NCBI RefSeq assembly: GCF_024661895.1
Contig: NZ_CP102453.1
Coordinates: 62,001 to 126,000 of the forward strand
Direction: 5' to 3'
Source: Fundicoccus culcitae
GTDB lineage: Bacteria; Bacillota; Bacilli; Lactobacillales; Aerococcaceae
Length of the DNA stretch: 64,000 bases
The stretch's first letter is position 1. The number at the start of each line of letters is the position of its first letter. The notes beneath the pieces were generated by a model. It was given only the letters and a program-made list of their open reading frames with translations. It had not been told where the DNA came from and searched no databases. This document shows positions 57,047-64,000 of the stretch, piece by piece. A program made the position numbers and the translations under genes.

Positions 57047-58148
57047 TATAATACAATGCGTGGGTTGTGGTTCAATTATTCAAACAACAGATCCCGAACA
57101 AGCAGGCTATTTACCTGCGTCTGCACTTGAAAAAAGTTTAGAGAAGGGAACGTTGTATTGTCAAAGATGTTTTAAGTTAAGACATTATAACCAATTACAA
57201 GATTTAACAATTTCTGACGATGTCTTCTTGGATAAATTAAGTGAAATCGCTGAAGATAAAGCTTTTGTTATTTGTATGATTGATATATTTGATGTTGAAG
57301 GGAGTCTTATACACGGCTTGCCTAGATTTATTGGCAATCAACCTTTTATTGTATTTGTTAATAAAATGGATTTGTTGCCTAAATCAACCAATCAAAAGCG
57401 TGTGAAACAATGGATTCAAAGACTTCTGAAAGATAACGGACTTTACCCTAATGATATTATTTTGGGTAGTGCAAGCAAGAATAATACCTTAGCTGATTTG
57501 CGAGAAATCATTGAGAAGGAAGCTCGCAATAGTAATATATATATTGTAGGTGTAACGAATGTTGGTAAATCTACGTTAATTAACCATTTAATTGAGTATT
57601 ACGGCGGGGATAAAGAAGTAATTACTACTTCAAATCATCCAGGAACGACCTTAGATATGATTAAAGTGCCTGTTAATGATAAATATGCCATTATCGATAC
57701 GCCTGGAGTAATCCATCGAACACAATTAACCTTACATTTAAATCGGGAAGAGTTAAAGATGGTTTTACCAAACAAAATGATTAAACCAACCACTTTTCAA
57801 TTAAATCCTGATCAAACGATATTTATTGGTGGTATTGGGCGTGTTGATTTTATTAAAGGCGAAAAGACATCTTTTACATTTTATGTTTCAAATAATTTGT
57901 ATCTTCATCGTACGAAAACTGAACGTGCCACAACGTTTTATGACGATCACATAGGTGAGTTATTACAACCACCGTTCAAAGAAAATTTGGAGTCGTTTGG
58001 AGATTTAAGTGCTAGAACAATCAAGCTATCCGCTAACCAGGATATTGCGATTTCTGGTTTAGGGTGGTTTACGGTTAATCATGATGTTGAAGTCGTTTTA
58101 TGGATTCCTAAAGGCGTCGGGGTATCAATTAGAGACTCAATTATTTAG
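57039..58148 (+). CDS. yqeH: Ribosome biogenesis GTPase YqeH
   Basis: 369 aa. Zinc finger CVGCG ... CQRCF at the N-terminus, then circularly permuted GTPase: G4 NKMDLLPK precedes G1 GVTNVGKST and G3 DTPG. A C-terminal domain of ~150 residues. YqeH is needed for 30S subunit assembly. Overlaps yqeG by 8 nt. Confidence 0.93.
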   Translation: MTDIIQCVGCGSIIQTTDPEQAGYLPASALEKSLEKGTLYCQRCFKLRHYNQLQDLTISDDVFLDKLSEIAEDKAFVICMIDIFDVEGSLIHGLPRFIGNQPFIVFVNKMDLLPKSTNQKRVKQWIQRLLKDNGLYPNDIILGSASKNNTLADLREIIEKEARNSNIYIVGVTNVGKSTLINHLIEYYGGDKEVITTSNHPGTTLDMIKVPVNDKYAIIDTPGVIHRTQLTLHLNREELKMVLPNKMIKPTTFQLNPDQTIFIGGIGRVDFIKGEKTSFTFYVSNNLYLHRTKTERATTFYDDHIGELLQPPFKENLESFGDLSARTIKLSANQDIAISGLGWFTVNHDVEVVLWIPKGVGVSIRDSII

Positions 58149-58176
58149 TAAGAGGTTAGATATAGGAGGAATTTGC

Positions 58177-58491
58177 TTGGATTTAAATAAAGCTCAATTA
58201 AAATATTTACGAAAATTATCACATAAGGAAAAACCCCTTTTTCAACTAGGAAAGTTAGGGTTAACCGATGTATTCATCGAACAAATTGATTCAGCTTTAA
58301 CCAAAAGAGAATTGATTAAGTTTGTGATTTTACAAAATAGTGATGAGGATTTAGTTGAAGCAACCGAAATCATTGCTGAACGCACAAACGCTACAATTGT
58401 TCAGACAATTGGAAACACGGCTATTTTATATCGACCATCAGCAAAAGAAAAATACCAAGAAATTAGCCAAGAAGTAATGGCTTTGGCATAG
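58177..58491 (+). CDS. yhbY: YhbY/CRS1-domain RNA-binding protein
   Basis: 104 aa from TTG 58177, 6 nt after AGGAGGA. KH-like CRM domain with LRKLSHKEKPLFQLGKLGL and QIDSALTKRELIKFVIL. Associated with ribosome assembly. A longer frame beginning inside yqeH has no SD. Confidence 0.88.
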   Translation: MDLNKAQLKYLRKLSHKEKPLFQLGKLGLTDVFIEQIDSALTKRELIKFVILQNSDEDLVEATEIIAERTNATIVQTIGNTAILYRPSAKEKYQEISQEVMALA

Positions 58492-58503
58492 GAGGACTTA
58501 ATC

Positions 58504-59178
58504 ATGTCAATTGAGACTAAAATTCAAATTTTCACATCATTGGATGAGGTCTTTAGTGTGTTTTCCTATTCCCAAGAAGCACGTCAACCCTCCCAATTTG
58601 ATCGGAATCGAATTGGTATTTTAGGAGGAACGTTTAATCCACCACATATGGGACATTTGTTGATGGCGGAACAAGTTGGGAATCAATTAGATCTTGATGA
58701 AATTTGGTTTATGCCAACAGCAAAACCGCCACATGCGCCAGGTAAAAAGACGATTGCAGCACAACATCGTTTGCAAATGGTTCAAAAAGCCATTGATAAT
58801 AATCCTCTGTTTAAATTACAACCTTACGAAGTGAATCGTGGGGGTACAAACTATACGGTTGATACGATGCGACATTTTGTTGAAGAATACCCACAATCTG
58901 ATTTTTACTTTATTATTGGTGGCGACAGTGTCAATGATTTAACTACCTGGCGTGAAATAGATGTTTTAAATCAATTAGTTCAATTTGTCGGTGTTAGAAG
59001 GCTAGGATCAAGACCATATGATTCACCTTATTCGATTATTTGGGTGGATTCACCTTTAATTGATTTATCGTCATCTGAAATTCGTTTGAGAGTCTATTTA
59101 GAACAATCGATTCGTTATCAGGTCCCCCAAGCAGTTGAAGAGTATATAATGAAACATCGTTTATACATGGAACAATAG
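58504..59178 (+). CDS. nadD: Nicotinate-nucleotide adenylyltransferase
   Basis: 224 aa. Nucleotidyltransferase motif GILGGTFNPPHMGH (residues ~38-51) and C-terminal SSSEIRLRV. Makes deamido-NAD. About 35 residues precede the catalytic motif, a lactic acid bacterial feature. ATG after AGGAGG, 12 nt after yhbY. Confidence 0.93.
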   Translation: MSIETKIQIFTSLDEVFSVFSYSQEARQPSQFDRNRIGILGGTFNPPHMGHLLMAEQVGNQLDLDEIWFMPTAKPPHAPGKKTIAAQHRLQMVQKAIDNNPLFKLQPYEVNRGGTNYTVDTMRHFVEEYPQSDFYFIIGGDSVNDLTTWREIDVLNQLVQFVGVRRLGSRPYDSPYSIIWVDSPLIDLSSSEIRLRVYLEQSIRYQVPQAVEEYIMKHRLYMEQ

Positions 59179-59194
59179 ACAGGGGTTAAAGTAG

Positions 59195-59782
59195 ATGGAG
59201 TACACACAAGATTTAATTAATTGTCAACGAGAAGACTTATTAATGAAATTAAAGAATCAAATTAGCCCGAAACGCTATGAGCATGTTTTGGGTGTTGAAG
59301 AGACTAGTTTAAAATTAGCTCAACGGTATAATGTTGAGCGTGAAAAAGCTTCAATTGCTGCTTTGTTACATGATTATGCAAAAGAAATGGATCATGAACA
59401 GATGTTGAATTTAGCGTGCAAGTATTGGGATGAACCTATGTTACTAAATGCTTCTGGTGAGATTTGGCATGGATTTGCAGCCGCTCAAATAGCTAAAGAT
59501 GAATTTCACGTCACTGATAAAAGTATACTGACAGCTATTGCTGGACACACCATTGGGTGGTTTGAAATGGATGATTTATTCAAAGTTTTATATTTAGCGG
59601 ATTATACTGAAAGTGGTCGTGATTTCCCAGGTGTAGATAAAGCACGTGAATTATCAAAAAGAAATTTAGATGAAGCGGTAACTTTCAAAATGACGCAAAC
59701 CTTGAAGTACTTATTGGATGAAAGACAAGGTATTTTTATACCAACGGTTGATATATACAATCAGTGGGTCAAACAAAATTAG
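59195..59782 (+). CDS. yqeK: YqeK HD-domain Ap4A hydrolase
   Basis: 195 aa. HD metal site ALLHDYAKEM with earlier His in RYEHVLGVEE and later His/Asp in EIWHGFAAA, LADYTE. Symmetric diadenosine tetraphosphate hydrolase family. The rsfS Shine-Dalgarno lies directly after its stop codon region. Confidence 0.87.
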   Translation: MEYTQDLINCQREDLLMKLKNQISPKRYEHVLGVEETSLKLAQRYNVEREKASIAALLHDYAKEMDHEQMLNLACKYWDEPMLLNASGEIWHGFAAAQIAKDEFHVTDKSILTAIAGHTIGWFEMDDLFKVLYLADYTESGRDFPGVDKARELSKRNLDEAVTFKMTQTLKYLLDERQGIFIPTVDIYNQWVKQN

Positions 59783-59793
59783 GAGGAATTGAT

Positions 59794-60156
59794 ATTAAGA
59801 CAGTTAAAGAAAAGTTAGAATTAATTGTTAAGGCAATTGATGATCGTTTCGGACAAGATATTGTTGCGTTAGAGGTAAAAGACTTAACCCCACTTGTAGA
59901 CTATTTTGTTGTCACGCATGCTAGCAATGACCGTCAATTAGATGCGATTGTTGAAGCTGTTAAAGATGTCGTAGAGGAAAATGAAATTCCACTTAAAAAT
60001 ATTGAAGGTAAAGATGGCGGTAAATGGGTGTTAATTGATTTGAACGATATCGTCGTTCATGTATTTTATTATAGTGAGCGACTACATTATAATTTAGAAA
60101 AAGTTTGGCAAGATGCACCCTTAGTTAATTTATCAGAATGGATTAATGTAAAATGA
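59794..60156 (+). CDS. rsfS: Ribosome silencing factor RsfS with ATT start
   Basis: 120 aa from ATT 59794, 7 nt after AGGAGG (59781-59786). This start gives KTVKEKLELIVKAIDDRFG, which aligns with the usual RsfS N-terminus, and the length matches B. subtilis (118 aa). The only canonical start in frame that keeps the domain is GTG 59764, which lies in yqeK, has no SD and puts the AGGAGG inside the coding region. Core: DIVALEVKDLTPLVDYFVV and GGKWVLIDLNDIVVHVF. It binds L14 and blocks subunit joining. Confidence 0.88.
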   Translation: MKTVKEKLELIVKAIDDRFGQDIVALEVKDLTPLVDYFVVTHASNDRQLDAIVEAVKDVVEENEIPLKNIEGKDGGKWVLIDLNDIVVHVFYYSERLHYNLEKVWQDAPLVNLSEWINVK

Positions 60157-60899
60157 GTTTTTCGAAAATAGCACCTATTTATGATCGTTTTAATGATTTG
60201 ACTGTTTATGAAAATTGGTTAGATTTTACTTTAGACTATCTCGATGGACCGGGGATGAAGGTTTTAGATGTTGGCTGTGGGACGGGTTATTTTACACAAA
60301 TGCTTGCTCCTTTTAGTGAGACGATAACGGGTGTTGACTTAGACGCGCAAATGTTAAAACAGGCTCAAGCGGCTTATTCAATTCCGAATTTAGAATTTAA
60401 ACAGGCAAATATGTTGGATCTCAGTAGTTTATCAAATGATTATCAATTAGTGACATGCTTTGCTGATACCTTGTGTTTTTTAAAAAATATTGAGGAAGTT
60501 GAACTAGCCTTGAAACAAATCTACCAACGAATGACTTCTGATAGTATTCTTTTGTTTGATGTGTGGACACCCTATCAGATAAAGGAAGGCTTTCATGATT
60601 TTAACTATTTTGATTTAGATGATCTGGCTGTTTTAACTTGGCAAAGCCGCAGTTATCCAGATCAATTGATGGCTGAACATTATTTAACCGCTTTAAGTAA
60701 AATTGAAGAGAGCGGATTATACGAACGTGTGGATACTCAATTAGTTGAAAGAACCTATCCTATGGAGAAATATCAAAAAGCCCTTCGAAAAGCGGGATTT
60801 AATGACATCGAAGTTACGGTTGATTTTGGAAATGACTTGTTTAACGCAAAGGTACATCAAACAGTGGATAGATGGTTTTTCGCTGCGTATAAACAGTAA
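60153..60899 (+). CDS. yqeM: SAM-dependent methyltransferase (YqeM)
   Basis: 248 aa. Class I methyltransferase: motif I VLDVGCGTGYFTQ (residues ~37-49), GVDLDAQML, LLFDVWTPYQI. Overlaps rsfS by 4 nt (ATGA). Target unknown. Confidence 0.85.
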   Translation: MSFSKIAPIYDRFNDLTVYENWLDFTLDYLDGPGMKVLDVGCGTGYFTQMLAPFSETITGVDLDAQMLKQAQAAYSIPNLEFKQANMLDLSSLSNDYQLVTCFADTLCFLKNIEEVELALKQIYQRMTSDSILLFDVWTPYQIKEGFHDFNYFDLDDLAVLTWQSRSYPDQLMAEHYLTALSKIEESGLYERVDTQLVERTYPMEKYQKALRKAGFNDIEVTVDFGNDLFNAKVHQTVDRWFFAAYKQ

Positions 60900-60913
60900 G
60901 TGGGTGAACAATC

Positions 60914-62083
60914 ATTAAAAGTGTAGGCGTCATTACTGAGTACAATCCTTTTCATCTAGGCCATGCTTATCAATTGCGTCAGATGAAAGAGCAAACACAA
61001 GCGGACATCATCGTTGTTGCTATGAGTGGTAATGTTGTCCAAAGAGGTGAATTCGCCATACTGGATAAGTGGAAAAGAGCGGAAATAGCTGTCCAATCCG
61101 GTGCAGATTTGGTCATCGAGCTTCCTTTGTTAGCCAGCCTACAGGCTGCTGACTATTTCGCTTATTTTGGCATCCAAGCGCTGTCCCATTTTAAAGTTGA
61201 TATATTTGCTTTCGGGACCGAAACGGCTAGTACGTCGCAATTACAAAGCTATACGGAAGATGTCATTGAAAAAGAACACTTAATTGATGAGGCCGTTCCT
61301 AAATTAATTGCTAAAGGCTTTAGTTATGCAGCCGCATCTCATATGGCAACCCAGCAGGTGATGTCAGCTAGTTCTACCGACTTTAATCCAAGTTCATCAA
61401 ACCATATTTTAGCTAAACAATACCTACTTCAGAATCTAAAACTAAAGCATCCGATGCAAGCCTTAGCTATCCCACGATTAGACCGTGACTCGATGGGCAA
61501 AGATCTACTCAGTGGCAGTCAAGTTCGTTCTGATTGGTTCCATAATAATCTTTCAAAAGACAAGGTACCTACATTAACTTATAATGCCTTACAGCAAAAT
61601 CCTACGATTCGCTGGGAAGATTATTGGGATTTGTTGAGATATGCCGTTCTATCAAAAACACCATCAGAATTGCATGATACCCTTCATGTACGTGAAGGGA
61701 TAGAAAATCGCATCATCGACCAAATAAAACAGGCTGAAAATTTTCATCAATTAACCGATGCCTTAACGTCTAAAAGATGGACGACGTCATCGATTCAAAG
61801 AATATTACTAGCTATTTTATTAAATATGAATCAATCAAAATGGGTGCGTTATGCACAAGCATTTGAAGAGGCACCTTTTTACCGTGTGTTGGCTTTCAGT
61901 CAACAAGGTCAAGCTTATTTGCGTTTATTAAAACAAGATAATATTTCGTTTCAAACTAAATTAAAACATAATCAAACCCAGGCTTATTTTGGTAATTTAA
62001 GAGCCGATCAGATTTATGCATTAAATCCTAGACATAACATTCGCGAACAAAACTATCAAACTTTAATCCATATAAAAAAATAA
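60914..62083 (+). CDS. tmcAL: tRNA(Met) cytidine acetate ligase TmcAL with ATT start
   Basis: 389 aa from ATT 60914. The frame has a stop at 60905-60907, and the only codons between it and the conserved N-terminus are ACA ATC ATT; the first ATG/GTG/TTG in frame is TTG 60974, inside the catalytic domain. ATT gives M-KSVGVITEYNPFHLGH, matching M-K-x-VG-IxEYNPFHxGH of the family, including the HxGH nucleotidyltransferase motif. SD GGGTGA at 60902-60907; ATC 60911 is the only alternative. The enzyme makes N4-acetylcytidine in elongator tRNA-Met. Confidence 0.9.
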   Translation: MKSVGVITEYNPFHLGHAYQLRQMKEQTQADIIVVAMSGNVVQRGEFAILDKWKRAEIAVQSGADLVIELPLLASLQAADYFAYFGIQALSHFKVDIFAFGTETASTSQLQSYTEDVIEKEHLIDEAVPKLIAKGFSYAAASHMATQQVMSASSTDFNPSSSNHILAKQYLLQNLKLKHPMQALAIPRLDRDSMGKDLLSGSQVRSDWFHNNLSKDKVPTLTYNALQQNPTIRWEDYWDLLRYAVLSKTPSELHDTLHVREGIENRIIDQIKQAENFHQLTDALTSKRWTTSSIQRILLAILLNMNQSKWVRYAQAFEEAPFYRVLAFSQQGQAYLRLLKQDNISFQTKLKHNQTQAYFGNLRADQIYALNPRHNIREQNYQTLIHIKK

Positions 62084-62097
62084 GTCGAATCGAGTAA

Positions 62098-62126
62098 TTG
62101 ACTTAGAAGCAAAATTTGAGTATAAT
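62098..62126 (+). promoter_or_regulatory. Promoter of yceD-rpmF
   Basis: TTGACT (62098-62103), 17 nt, TATAAT (62121-62126). Confidence 0.75.
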
Positions 62127-62153
62127 TCAATTTGTCGTTTTAGAGGTGATTTT

Positions 62154-62705
62154 ATGAAATGGACCATTCGAAGAATAAAAGAATCCCCTGATGGGGTTTT
62201 AACATTTGACGAATTAATACATGTAGCAGAAGCTATCCAAATGCGTAATAAATCAGTAGTTAATCTTGAACCCGTTCAAGTCAGTGGTTATTTGTCTGCA
62301 ATTGATAACGAGATTATTTTGCATTGTCAAGCCAAGGTGAATATTACCTTGCCGTCAACTCGCAGTTTAAAACCTGTCTTGTTGCAATTGACAATTCCAA
62401 TAAAGGAAAGATATGTGTATCCTAATTTTGATACCAATCTTCAGGACTATGAAGAAACTACGATAGTCCTTGAACATGATTATATAGATCTTGAATCAGC
62501 TGTTATTGATGCGATATTGCTTAATTTACCAATGCGTGTCCTTGCAGAAGATGAAGGTAACCATGATTTACCTAAAGGTAATGATTGGATGGTATTAACC
62601 GAAGAAGATTATAAAAGGCAGCAAAAAGAAGCATCAGATCAAAAGATTGATGAACGCTTTGCTGGATTACAATCCCTATTTAACGAATTGAAAGAAGAAG
62701 AATAA
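62154..62705 (+). CDS. YceD family (DUF177) protein
   Basis: 183 aa, position before rpmF and segments such as [17 protein letters not shown] and [17 protein letters not shown] match YceD. Involved in 23S rRNA processing in other bacteria. ATG after AGAGGTGA. rpmF follows 29 nt later. Confidence 0.82.
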   Translation: MKWTIRRIKESPDGVLTFDELIHVAEAIQMRNKSVVNLEPVQVSGYLSAIDNEIILHCQAKVNITLPSTRSLKPVLLQLTIPIKERYVYPNFDTNLQDYEETTIVLEHDYIDLESAVIDAILLNLPMRVLAEDEGNHDLPKGNDWMVLTEEDYKRQQKEASDQKIDERFAGLQSLFNELKEEE

Positions 62706-62734
62706 TTTCTTCCAAAAAACCAGGAGGTGTAAAA

Positions 62735-62914
62735 ATGGCAGTACCAAAAAGAAAAACATCAAAAGCAGCTAAAAGAAAACGTCGTACACATTTTAAATTA
62801 GAAGTTCCAGGTATGAATAGTTGTCCTGAATGTGGCGAATTAAAATTAAGCCACCGTGTATGCCCATCTTGTGGATACTACAATAATAAAGAAGTTATAG
62901 CAACTGCTGAATAA
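62735..62914 (+). CDS. rpmF: 50S ribosomal protein L32
   Basis: 59 aa, begins [19 protein letters not shown]. Zinc ribbon CPEC ... CPSC is complete, so this is the zinc-binding form. ATG after AGGAGGTG. Confidence 0.96.
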   Translation: MAVPKRKTSKAAKRKRRTHFKLEVPGMNSCPECGELKLSHRVCPSCGYYNNKEVIATAE

Positions 62915-62921
62915 TATTAAG

Positions 62922-62950
62922 AATCGAAGCCTAGTCTTCGATTTTTTTTT
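62922..62950 (+). terminator. Terminator after rpmF
   Basis: AATCGAAG / CTTCGATT stem, 6-nt loop, T9. Confidence 0.85.
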
Positions 62951-62969
62951 ATTAAATCAAACATAAACA

Positions 62970-62998
62970 TTGACCTTTCTTGACCAATAGGTTATACT
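62970..62998 (+). promoter_or_regulatory. clpP promoter with CtsR operator
   Basis: -35 TTGACC (62970-62975), 17 nt, -10 TATACT (62993-62998). On the other strand 62969-62985 reads GGTCAAG-AAA-GGTCAAT, two heptads 3 nt apart, matching the CtsR operator (GGTCAAA repeat) at 6 of 7 in each heptad, over the -35. Heat-shock control of clpP by CtsR is inferred. Confidence 0.8.
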
Positions 62999-63031
62999 TA
63001 CATGGTATTGATTTTTAAAGGAGGAAAACAC

Positions 63032-63628
63032 ATGAATTTAGTTCCTACAGTAATTGAACAATCAGCTAGAGGTGAACGTGCTTATGATATTTATTCACGT
63101 TTATTAATTGATCGTATTATAATGTTAAGTGGACAAATCGATGATAATGTTGCGAATAGCGTTATTGCTCAATTGTTATTTTTAGAAGCACAAGATCCAG
63201 AAAAGGATATCTATTTGTATATAAATTCACCAGGCGGTAGTGTAACAGCTGGATTAGCAATCTATGATACAATGAATTTTATCAATGCTGATGTACAAAC
63301 AATCGTAATTGGTTTGGCTGCTTCAATGGGGTCATTCTTATTGACAGCTGGTACTAAAGGCAAACGATTTGCTTTACCAAACGCTGAAATTATGATCCAT
63401 CAACCTTTAGGTGGGGCACAAGGTCAGGCGACTGAAATTGAAATTGCGGCTCGCCACATTTTAGCAACGCGTGATCGCTTAAATAAAATTTTATCAGAAC
63501 GCACGGGTCAACCGATTGAAGTCATCGAAAAAGATACGGATCGTGATAACTTTATGACGGCTGAACAAGCTAAAGAGTATGGTATCATCGACGAAATTAT
63601 GGAAAAAAATACTAATTTTGGTAAATAA
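63032..63628 (+). CDS. clpP: ATP-dependent Clp protease proteolytic subunit
   Basis: 198 aa from ATG 63032 after AAAGGAGG. Catalytic Ser in AASMGSFLL (residue ~98), His in [11 protein letters not shown] (~123), Asp in DTDRDNF (~172). Tetradecameric cytoplasmic protease used with ClpC/ClpX/ClpE; MecA and SpxH in this window belong to its adaptor families. Confidence 0.97.
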   Translation: MNLVPTVIEQSARGERAYDIYSRLLIDRIIMLSGQIDDNVANSVIAQLLFLEAQDPEKDIYLYINSPGGSVTAGLAIYDTMNFINADVQTIVIGLAASMGSFLLTAGTKGKRFALPNAEIMIHQPLGGAQGQATEIEIAARHILATRDRLNKILSERTGQPIEVIEKDTDRDNFMTAEQAKEYGIIDEIMEKNTNFGK

Positions 63629-63653
63629 TCGATTAATATCAGCTTAATTTAAC

Positions 63654-63707
63654 TAAATCCTTCAATTCTTAATTCGCTCTGAATTAAAGAATTGGAGGAT
63701 TTTTTTA
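63654..63707 (+). terminator. Terminator after clpP
   Basis: AAATCCTTCAATTCTT pairs (with mismatches) to AAAGAATTGGAGGATTT, T7 follows. Confidence 0.8.
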
Positions 63708-63828
63708 ATGATTGAGCGTTAGGTGTTCATTTAGTTAGCTGGGATATATTTCAATTTGTGAATGAATGGTCGAATTGAGACCAACTAGAGGGAAATCGAG
63801 ATATTTATTAATCTTATAGTGTTATTAT

Positions 63829-63857
63829 TTGCGCCGATTAAAATTTAGTGGTACAAT
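63829..63857 (+). promoter_or_regulatory. Promoter of the terminal gene (probable cggR)
   Basis: TTGCGC (63829-63834), 17 nt, TACAAT (63852-63857). With the terminator above, this accounts for the 324-nt gap after clpP. Confidence 0.6.
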
Positions 63858-63918
63858 GAACTAGTATTGAACGTTACTTATTGTTTGATAGCTTCTATAA
63901 AAATTAAGCAGTCAACCA

Positions 63919-63939
63919 GTTGGACGCAAAACGACCAAC
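63919..63939 (+). repeat. Inverted repeat beside the cggR Shine-Dalgarno
   Basis: GTTGG-A-CG, loop CAAAA, CG-A-CCAAC, ending 1 nt before AGGAGG (63941). It could be a hairpin affecting translation or an operator. Confidence 0.45.
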
Positions 63940-63952
63940 CAGGAGGAGCCAT

Positions 63953-64000
63953 ATGCAAGATGTCATTTCAATGCTAAAAGTAATTGTGCCTGAACTTGAA
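63953..64000 (+). CDS. cggR: Start of probable central glycolytic genes regulator (CggR), cut by window edge
   Basis: 16 codons: MQDVISMLKVIVPELE after AGGAGG, 7 nt spacing. The form resembles the CggR N-terminus (I-x-x-x-x-K-x-x-x-P-x-L) and the place after clpP is usual for it in related bacteria. Too short to be sure. Confidence 0.4.
   Translation, partial: MQDVISMLKVIVPELE

Noticed and set aside
59764-59793. GTG-started longer form of rsfS
   Set aside because: Begins inside yqeK with no SD, contains AGGAGG in its coding part and adds ten residues not seen in the family.
60974-62083. TTG-started short form of tmcAL
   Set aside because: Would delete the EYNPFHLGH catalytic motif that is intact just upstream.

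Overview
The window is an AT-rich chromosomal segment of a low-GC Gram-positive bacterium. Gene content and order point to the Lactobacillales: a sufCDSUB iron-sulfur operon, Spx with its adaptors MecA and SpxH, mecA-coiA-pepF, HPr/enzyme I, a DUF1827 protein, a T-box on thrS, an infC-rpmI-rplT leader, a CtsR-type site on clpP and the yqeG-yqeH-yhbY-nadD-yqeK-rsfS-yqeM operon. I cannot name a species; an Aerococcaceae- or Carnobacteriaceae-like organism would fit. It reads as core genome. I see no rRNA, tRNA, CRISPR array, insertion sequence or prophage.

Layout. 1-4.15 kb: end of an L,D-transpeptidase, an aromatic-acid-exporter-like membrane protein, a PerR-type Fur regulator, trpS and spxA. 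4.2-9.3 kb: suf operon (minus strand). 9.5-13.3 kb: mecA, coiA, pepF. 13.4-19.5 kb: trmB and a ytmP-like kinase (minus), then pepA, ytpR, a disordered protein where other Firmicutes carry sftA, and murC. 19.6-26.9 kb: polA, mutM, coaE, nrdR, dnaB, dnaI. 26.9-29.2 kb: T-box and thrS. 29.3-32.9 kb: dacA, an O-antigen-ligase-like protein and a VOC dioxygenase. 33.0-34.4 kb: infC-rpmI-rplT with an attenuator leader. 34.5-38.1 kb: a heterodimeric ABC exporter. 38.2-39.9 kb: pheA-tyrA. 40.0-46.0 kb: a yjb-type cluster (spxH, yjbK, relQ, nadK, a thioredoxin-like lipoprotein, rluD) plus mgtE. 46.1-53.6 kb: a GNAT protein, NADH oxidase, a DivIVA-like protein, prfC, DUF1827 and ptsHI. 53.8-56.3 kb: a glycolipid glucosyltransferase, a dehydrogenase and ykuJ. 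56.5-62.1 kb: the yqeG-tmcAL operon. 62.1-64.0 kb: yceD-rpmF, clpP and the start of a probable cggR.

The most notable signal is in translation initiation. Three translation genes appear to start at non-AUG codons of the AUU/AUC class, each behind a good Shine-Dalgarno sequence: infC (ATC), which encodes IF3, rsfS (ATT) and tmcAL (ATT). IF3 discriminates against such codons, so the set could form a small IF3-sensed regulon. In addition, pepA carries a 6-bp hairpin in an over-long spacer between its Shine-Dalgarno and start codon, which would restore normal spacing. Other points of interest are a cysteine-free DnaI, an SpxH without its CxxC, a palindrome over the suf -10 box, a Per-box-like site over the perR -10, and several terminators with unusually long loops.

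Start codons were chosen from Shine-Dalgarno spacing and family alignment from memory; no database search was possible.
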